From assembly GCF_030817215.1 (NCBI RefSeq), contig NZ_JAUSZA010000001.1, positions 2,082,501 to 2,146,500 on the forward strand: a DNA stretch of 64,000 nt, in the 5' to 3' direction. Shown here one piece after another: positions 59,611 through 64,000 of this stretch (position 1 is its first letter; the number at the start of each line of letters is the position of its first letter). The position numbers and the translations under genes are program-made. Source of the DNA: Paenibacillus sp. V4I3. GTDB lineage: Bacteria; Bacillota; Bacilli; Paenibacillales; NBRC-103111. Below the pieces are notes generated by a model, which was given only the letters and a program-made list of their open reading frames with translations, made no database searches and was not told the origin of the DNA.

Positions 59611-60711
59611 TTAAGCGTTGGATGGTGTTTCTGATCGACGATGTTTACGAAACAGTACAACGAAGAACATTAACAGCGGGATAACAACTTGAAAGACAGG
59701 GAAAAACTTTACACTAACATTCAAGCCAAGCCACACGTGATAGGTATAGTTCGGTTCTATAAAAGATGTGATAAAAATAATAAAACCCACATAGAAAATC
59801 CACAGGCGTCTACTTGTTCTGCTCGATAATCGGGTACATGCATAAACGGCCCCCCAGTAGAAAGCGGTCATTTTCACAAATAAACCCATAAATAAAAGCA
59901 AGGTGACCATAACATCTAGTCGCTCTAGAATATCACCAACCTGTATTAACTGAACTGCCTGCAAAAAAGGCAAGGTACTATTTGCAACAAGGGTTGTCCC
60001 AAGCACCATCAAGTTTAATATATTCATCAAAATTAAAAAAGCGGCAACGCTGAGATAAGATAGTATACTGATTCGCTTAATCTTTTGCTTCTCAGACAAT
60101 AGGTGCCATACCATGAAAAAAAGCACCATTTGTCCAAATGGAAACGATATAATGTCAGGGAACGCCGCTTTGATAACCGGACCAAGTCCATTATCAAGAA
60201 TAGGTAACAGGTTGTCTTTGTGGAGGATTCCAGAAATCAAAATCAATAATATCAATGCTCCATAGCTTACGAAAATAAGCGGTAACAGGGCCTCATTCAC
60301 TCTGGAGAATGTTTCGATACCCATGGCAACCGCGTAAGTAGCAAGTAATACAATAATAAGCATAGTCACGTATTGGGGTGTCGAGCTTAGCAGTGTTAAA
60401 TTCGTTATTTCTCCAAAATCACGGACGTTTCTCATGGATTCGTAGGCAAAATAAAGGGCAAAGAGGATCCCAATCCCTGTTCCTATTTTGGTCCCGAAAC
60501 ACAGTTTTAAGAGCCCGATCAGACACTCTTCTGGAGCTGTTCGTTGTATATACAAAAACATGATTAATAAAAGCAAACCAACTGCAGCGGCGAATAGCAT
60601 GGCAAGCCAAGAATCCTGCTTAGCGCCGCTGCCTAATGCAAATAAAGGTGTACTACCTATTTCAAAAAGAATGATCGTGACGGCTAGTTGGTAATTGCTG
60701 ATGCGCTCCAT
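59611..60711 (-). CDS. gerKB: germinant receptor subunit B (GerAB/GerKB family permease)
   Basis: A 366-residue membrane protein with about ten hydrophobic segments of the spore-germination permease (APC-superfamily) type: ERISNYQLAVTIILFEIGST, PLFALGSGAKQDSWLAMLFA, ESMRNVRDFGEITNLTLLSS. Such B subunits sit in the spore inner membrane and take part in germinant recognition. It is the last gene of an A-C-B operon, the order of gerK. The gene name is by order and family only; the germinant is unknown. Confidence 0.87.
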   Translation of the reverse strand: MERISNYQLAVTIILFEIGSTPLFALGSGAKQDSWLAMLFAAAVGLLLLIMFLYIQRTAPEECLIGLLKLCFGTKIGTGIGILFALYFAYESMRNVRDFGEITNLTLLSSTPQYVTMLIIVLLATYAVAMGIETFSRVNEALLPLIFVSYGALILLILISGILHKDNLLPILDNGLGPVIKAAFPDIISFPFGQMVLFFMVWHLLSEKQKIKRISILSYLSVAAFLILMNILNLMVLGTTLVANSTLPFLQAVQLIQVGDILERLDVMVTLLLFMGLFVKMTAFYWGAVYACTRLSSRTSRRLWIFYVGFIIFITSFIEPNYTYHVWLGLNVSVKFFPVFQVVIPLLMFFVVLFRKHRRSETPSNA

Positions 60712-60734
60712 AGCAAGCCTCCTTCCATAACTTA

Positions 60735-61982
60735 CTATTCGTGGTCATGCAGTAGTTGATTAAAAGGCTTATTACTCATTCCTATTCGGTCAATTTTAAT
60801 ATGAACACTGGGCTCTAATTGGAGGGTAGGAAATTGTTCTTCCCAGTCGTTCTTTATTTTCTTCCATACCTTAGGATATTTTCTGTGAATCACATCTGCA
60901 AAACCAAATACATCCGTATTTTTCTCGATAGCAGATTGAAAGGCTTTGATCATTAAGTTTTTAACTTCCTCATTCGCAATGTCTTCCGTGGCTTTAATAC
61001 CCTTTATCTTTGAGAGGTCGTCATTGCAGCCATTCTCAATAAGAACACCAGCAGCATGTACTTCCACTTTCATTATCCATTGCCCGTCATTTGCAAGGAT
61101 TGGCTTCAATTTGCTTGTCGCTTTGGTGATTCGAATCGCCGATTTATGATCTTTGCTGCGTTTGGAACAGCCAAAATGCAAAACGGTCTGTTTAATTGAG
61201 TCCCGGATCCAATTAATTCCGTATCCTTCATCGGATGTAAACCAGCCAACGAGCTTATCCTGTTTGAAAATACCAAGTCTGCCCAATTTTAATTTGTTTG
61301 CAGATGTAGTTTTCTTTAATTCAGCAATAGAAGCGTTAGGGCCAACGCCAGTGCCAGAAATGATCACTTCAGGAATCAATGTATAGGAAGAGTCACTCGT
61401 CATTCCCATCATGACATTTTGAATCATCATTTGATTTAAATTAGAGCCGTTTTTTTCTTCATTGCGAATCATATTACGAACGGCAGCTCCAGGCAGCTTC
61501 TCAATGGACGCAACTTGCTCCAGGATTCTTCTTCCTTCCCCATTCGTTACTAATACGCTGACAGTCTCTCGAGCATCCGAATTGCGCAAATAGATTTCCA
61601 TGAGCTGGGAAATGCCGTGCTTTGCCGCCTGTTCACCAATGACAACAATTCGATTATGGGCAAAAAACAAAGCACGCGGCATTTCCAAACTTGATTTTTG
61701 AACTGCACCTCGAAGGGTACCGCCGCTCGTAGAGAATACGCTGACAGGTGCTTGCTGGCCGGCATTTCCACCCATGCTTTGACTCGAAATCGATTGTGGA
61801 ATGACGATCTGATAAGAAACAGTCCAGTCTTTCCCGTTCCAATCAATGGCTGTTGCTGCTGTAATTCCGAGTTGATTTAACTCGATCCGATCCCAGCATC
61901 CGGATAGCAGTAGGCATAAGAAGATGCTTGTCAGTAAGCGAAGCCAACCGTGAAGGAAGTTTTTTTCCCATTCACATAGCAC
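60735..61982 (-). CDS. gerKC: germinant receptor lipoprotein C (GerAC/GerKC family)
   Basis: A GerC-family lipoprotein of about 410 residues. The start has a hydrophobic core and lipobox, WLRLLTSIFLCLLLSGCWDR. The body contains ELNQLGITAATAIDWNGKDW, VQKSSLEMPRALFFAHNRIV, GEGRRILEQVASIEKLPGAA and GRLGIFKQDKLVGWFTSDEG, the family pattern. The annotated GTG at 61982 touches the AAGGAG site, an impossible spacing. With one A fewer in the A7 run (T7 at 61960-61966) an ATG with normal AGGAGG spacing would give MGKNFLHGW; an indel is suspected. Needed for receptor assembly. Confidence 0.85.
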   Translation of the reverse strand: MLCEWEKNFLHGWLRLLTSIFLCLLLSGCWDRIELNQLGITAATAIDWNGKDWTVSYQIVIPQSISSQSMGGNAGQQAPVSVFSTSGGTLRGAVQKSSLEMPRALFFAHNRIVVIGEQAAKHGISQLMEIYLRNSDARETVSVLVTNGEGRRILEQVASIEKLPGAAVRNMIRNEEKNGSNLNQMMIQNVMMGMTSDSSYTLIPEVIISGTGVGPNASIAELKKTTSANKLKLGRLGIFKQDKLVGWFTSDEGYGINWIRDSIKQTVLHFGCSKRSKDHKSAIRITKATSKLKPILANDGQWIMKVEVHAAGVLIENGCNDDLSKIKGIKATEDIANEEVKNLMIKAFQSAIEKNTDVFGFADVIHRKYPKVWKKIKNDWEEQFPTLQLEPSVHIKIDRIGMSNKPFNQLLHDHE

Positions 61983-61997
61983 CTCCTTAATGGCATA

Positions 61998-63524
61998 TCA
62001 GGGATTATCCCTCTTTGGTGGAGACTTCTTCATGTTCGGTGCTTGTCTGGTGTAGTTTTTGCTTAAGGGGCGACCAGCCATTTTGGCCCAAGGAACTCGG
62101 ATGAGAATATCTCTAAACTTTGGTAAAGCTAAAGGGGCAATAGGCGTTAGATAAGGGACTCCGAAAGAAAGGAGAGAGGCCAAATGGATCAAGATGGCCA
62201 TGCATCCTGCCATGATCCCGAACAAGCCAAATGTGCCAGCTAGCAGCATAAGGATGAATCGGATTAATCGGGCAGCTATTCCCATATTTAACGCCGGCGT
62301 AACGAAATTGGAGATGGCCGTGAAGGAAACGACAATGACCATAGCTGCCGAAACAAGACCAGCTTGCACAGCAGCTTGCCCCAGTACGAGTGCACCAACG
62401 ATGGATATGGCTGAACCGATGACACGGGGCATTCGTATGCCAGCTTCCCGAAGAACCTCGAATGTAATTTCCATCAGGAAAGCTTCCACAATAGCGGGGA
62501 AAGGGACGCCTTCCCGCTGTGCAGCCAGGCTGATCAGCAGGGTTGTCGGCAGCATCTCTTGATGAAAGGTTGTGACGGCAATATAGCAGGACGGGAGCAG
62601 CATGGAAACAAAAAAAGACATATAGCGAATACAGCGGACGAAAGTAGCAATATCAAAACGTTGATAATAATCTTCACTCGATTGTAGAAATCTAAAAAAG
62701 GTTACCGGAGCAAGGAGGACGAAAGGAGTTCCATCGACGATTATGGCGACTTGTCCTTCCAGAAGGCCGGCTGCTACGGCATCTGGCCTCTCTGAGTTCA
62801 TAATAGTAGGGAAGGGGGTGTAGGTTCTATCCTCAATGAATCCTTCAATGTACCCGCTCTCAAGGATGCTGTCGACGTCAATCCTGTCTAGGCGATTCTT
62901 AACTTCCTGAACGACCTGATCTTCAGCAATTCCATCCAAATAGGTGATGACGACTTCAGTTTGCGTATATCGACCTAATCGCAGGCTAATAAACCGAAGA
63001 TCGGGGGATTTAATTTTCCTCCGCAGCAAGGAGGTGTTGGTTCGCAAGTCTTCTGTAAAGCTTTCTTTCGGACCTCTTACAACGGTTTGTGTTTGAGGCT
63101 CCTCTACGGCACGCTTGTCCCACCCTGTTGTACCGGCGATTAATGCTTCATTGTAGCCGTCAGCAATAATGGCGGTGTTGCCGTCCAAGAGAGCTGCCAA
63201 GAGGTCTACGCCTTCAATCGTAGCGGTCAAATTACTAATGGTTAAAGCTTGTCTCAATAAGTCATGAAAACAGATTTCTTGGTTCCAGTAAAACTGGGTT
63301 TCTTGAGAGCTTAGAAGGGGCTTGATAATATGCTCATTAACCGCTTCCGATTTAACGAGACCATCTATGTACACAAGAGCAATCGCATTGGTATCGGGAA
63401 AGATGCCAATATCCATACGGCGAATGATGACATCAGAACTTGTCCCAAGCCTTTGCAGGAGCTGTTCAATATTCTCTTGCAGGTCTGTTGAAAGCGGGAA
63501 AGGGATTGGCAGGGACGATTTCAT
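61998..63524 (-). CDS. gerKA: germinant receptor subunit A (GerAA/GerKA family)
   Basis: A 508-residue spore germination protein with a large soluble N-domain (about 1-270) and about five membrane helices. Visible are SDVIIRRMDIGIFPDTNAIA, IDVDSILESGYIEGFIEDRT, NSERPDAVAAGLLEGQVAII (family signature) and LLPSCYIAVTTFHQEMLPTT, then EGVPFPAIVEAFLMEITFEV. GGGGGC precedes the ATG. It is the first gene of the leftward operon; expression in the forespore is expected, but I could not confidently find a sigma-G promoter. Confidence 0.9.
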   Translation of the reverse strand: MKSSLPIPFPLSTDLQENIEQLLQRLGTSSDVIIRRMDIGIFPDTNAIALVYIDGLVKSEAVNEHIIKPLLSSQETQFYWNQEICFHDLLRQALTISNLTATIEGVDLLAALLDGNTAIIADGYNEALIAGTTGWDKRAVEEPQTQTVVRGPKESFTEDLRTNTSLLRRKIKSPDLRFISLRLGRYTQTEVVITYLDGIAEDQVVQEVKNRLDRIDVDSILESGYIEGFIEDRTYTPFPTIMNSERPDAVAAGLLEGQVAIIVDGTPFVLLAPVTFFRFLQSSEDYYQRFDIATFVRCIRYMSFFVSMLLPSCYIAVTTFHQEMLPTTLLISLAAQREGVPFPAIVEAFLMEITFEVLREAGIRMPRVIGSAISIVGALVLGQAAVQAGLVSAAMVIVVSFTAISNFVTPALNMGIAARLIRFILMLLAGTFGLFGIMAGCMAILIHLASLLSFGVPYLTPIAPLALPKFRDILIRVPWAKMAGRPLSKNYTRQAPNMKKSPPKRDNP

Positions 63525-63595
63525 CAGTAGCCCCCTATTTTCCTAGATTGGTATTATCTTCTCTCTCATGATTTTGTTTTATTCAGTTTTGACTA

Positions 63596-63624
63596 TTGAC
63601 TATTCTTCAGGGGATGCATATAAT
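63596..63624 (+). promoter_or_regulatory. strong sigma-A promoter of the T-box leader
   Basis: TTGACT (63596-63601) and TATAAT (63619-63624) are 17 bp apart, close to consensus. A second TTGACT lies 7 bp upstream. The transcript should begin at about 63631. Confidence 0.8.
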
Positions 63625-63630
63625 AATCTC

Positions 63631-63985
63631 TAAATCATATTATATATGGTGATCTACACTAACGAATCGGCTATGAAGAGGAAGAAGTAATAAGGGCACT
63701 TATGCGCAGAGAGCGTTGGACTTGCTGAAACCATCGCCTTAATCCCTTACGTACGAAGTCACCTCGGAGCTGTTTTCCTGAAACATGCGGCACAGCCGTA
63801 GGTAATAGGGGGAATCGGAAGAGCACACGTTATCGTGCTGAGGGTATTGTTCTTCATGAACATACCTGCTAAGGCTATGGGCTGTGAGGCGCGTAGCAAA
63901 TTTGGGTGGTACCACGGAAGCTTGAACCCCTTTCGTCCCGTTTACACGTTACGTGCGTGTATGGGATGAATAGGGGTTTTTCTTA
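63631..63985 (+). promoter_or_regulatory. T-box leader, probably tRNA-Val (GUC), for a gene beyond the window
   Basis: The T-box core GGGTGGTACCACGG lies at 63904-63917, and a terminator stem (AACCCC...GTCCC / GGGAT...GGGGTTTTT) at 63924-63981. In stem I, AAGGG/CCCTT and GAGG/CCTC frame a loop with AGTAA on one side and GAA-GTC-A on the other, so the specifier is most likely GUC (Val). UGGU in the T-box would pair with ACCA of an A73 tRNA, which suits Val or Thr but not Ser. The controlled gene is outside, plausibly valS. Confidence 0.85.
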
Positions 63986-64000
63986 TTGTCTAAGAAAGCT

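Noticed and set aside
63631-63985. Ser (UCA) reading of the T-box specifier
   Set aside because: The base after it is not a purine and the UGGU of the T-box does not suit the G73 of tRNA-Ser.
1-64000. tRNA or rRNA genes and insertion sequences
   Set aside because: I saw no cloverleaf with a T-loop GGTTCGA pattern, no rRNA segment and no transposase frame; a tRNA search program was not available, so a missed tRNA cannot be excluded.

Overview
The window comes from a low-to-mid GC, endospore-forming Firmicute, most likely Paenibacillaceae (Paenibacillus or a close relative). The reasons are strong AGGAGG-type ribosome binding sites, a gerA-type germinant receptor operon, an alpha/beta-type SASP, a CotA-type spore laccase, a YjcZ-type micropeptide, a WGxxGxxG protein, an L20 leader and a T-box leader, and two genes of the futalosine route to menaquinone. 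It is a chromosomal segment with one small phage-derived island. All calls are by eye; no database search was run.

Layout. 1-11512 is the end of an exopolysaccharide or surface-glycan cluster: dTDP-sugar genes (RfbB end, WecE, RfbD), UDP-glucose and GDP-mannose supply (GalU, ManC), three glycosyltransferase/flippase genes, a hexapeptide acyltransferase, an odd SAF-domain oxidoreductase and a secreted GH26 mannanase-like enzyme. 11660-17266 is housekeeping: endonuclease IV (frameshifted), PurU, transketolase, PpnP. 17352-21834 is a reduced phage-like island: an XRE repressor and an ImmA-type protease facing an ArpU regulator across a set of palindromic operators, then a tail-terminator-like protein, a holin and a frameshifted glucosaminidase. 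22167-27715 holds a nuclease-wHTH fusion, a dehydrogenase fused to a PilZ domain, Pgi, a YigZ-family protein, a TetR regulator and a DUF1128 protein.

27906-31068 is spore-related: a Gly-rich protein, four paralogous GerP-like small proteins with a GerPC-like coiled-coil partner, an Hsp20 and a SASP. 31089-34037 carries a divergent three-part membrane glycosylation system (GtrA flippase, GtrB-like polyprenyl-P glycosyltransferase, PIG-V-like GT-C). 34100-38527 holds YjcZ, a broken VOC gene, an ArsR-DUF2087 regulator, CotA and mqnB-mqnD. 38995-47692 is metabolic and regulatory: 2-hydroxyacid dehydrogenase, RluA-type pseudouridine synthase, a LacI regulator divergent from an FAD oxidoreductase, a B12-binding radical SAM protein and an IMPDH-type protein. 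48407-58183 holds ManA, MnmM and the YtqA-type radical SAM protein, a lipoprotein cytochrome c, TrmB, a diacylglycerol glucosyltransferase, PAP2 and two more glycosyltransferases. 58200-59546 is the infC-rpmI-rplT operon with its L20 leader and an AUU start. 59611-63524 is a gerKA-gerKC-gerKB type operon. The window ends in a T-box leader for an aminoacyl-tRNA synthetase (probably valS) lying outside.

The most unusual signal is a family of intergenic arrays, each of four short palindromes whose centres are 52, 62-63 and 51-52 bp apart (21916-22113, 38756-38941, 47953-48135, with a decayed copy at 19827-19959). Stem sequences are shared within an array and differ between arrays, but the spacing is kept. 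The spacings are close to 5, 6 and 5 turns of B-DNA. The three complete arrays all lie between convergent genes. Three reading-frame problems (12962-12966, 21404-21407, 61960-61966) sit in or beside short homopolymers, so some could be sequencing errors.
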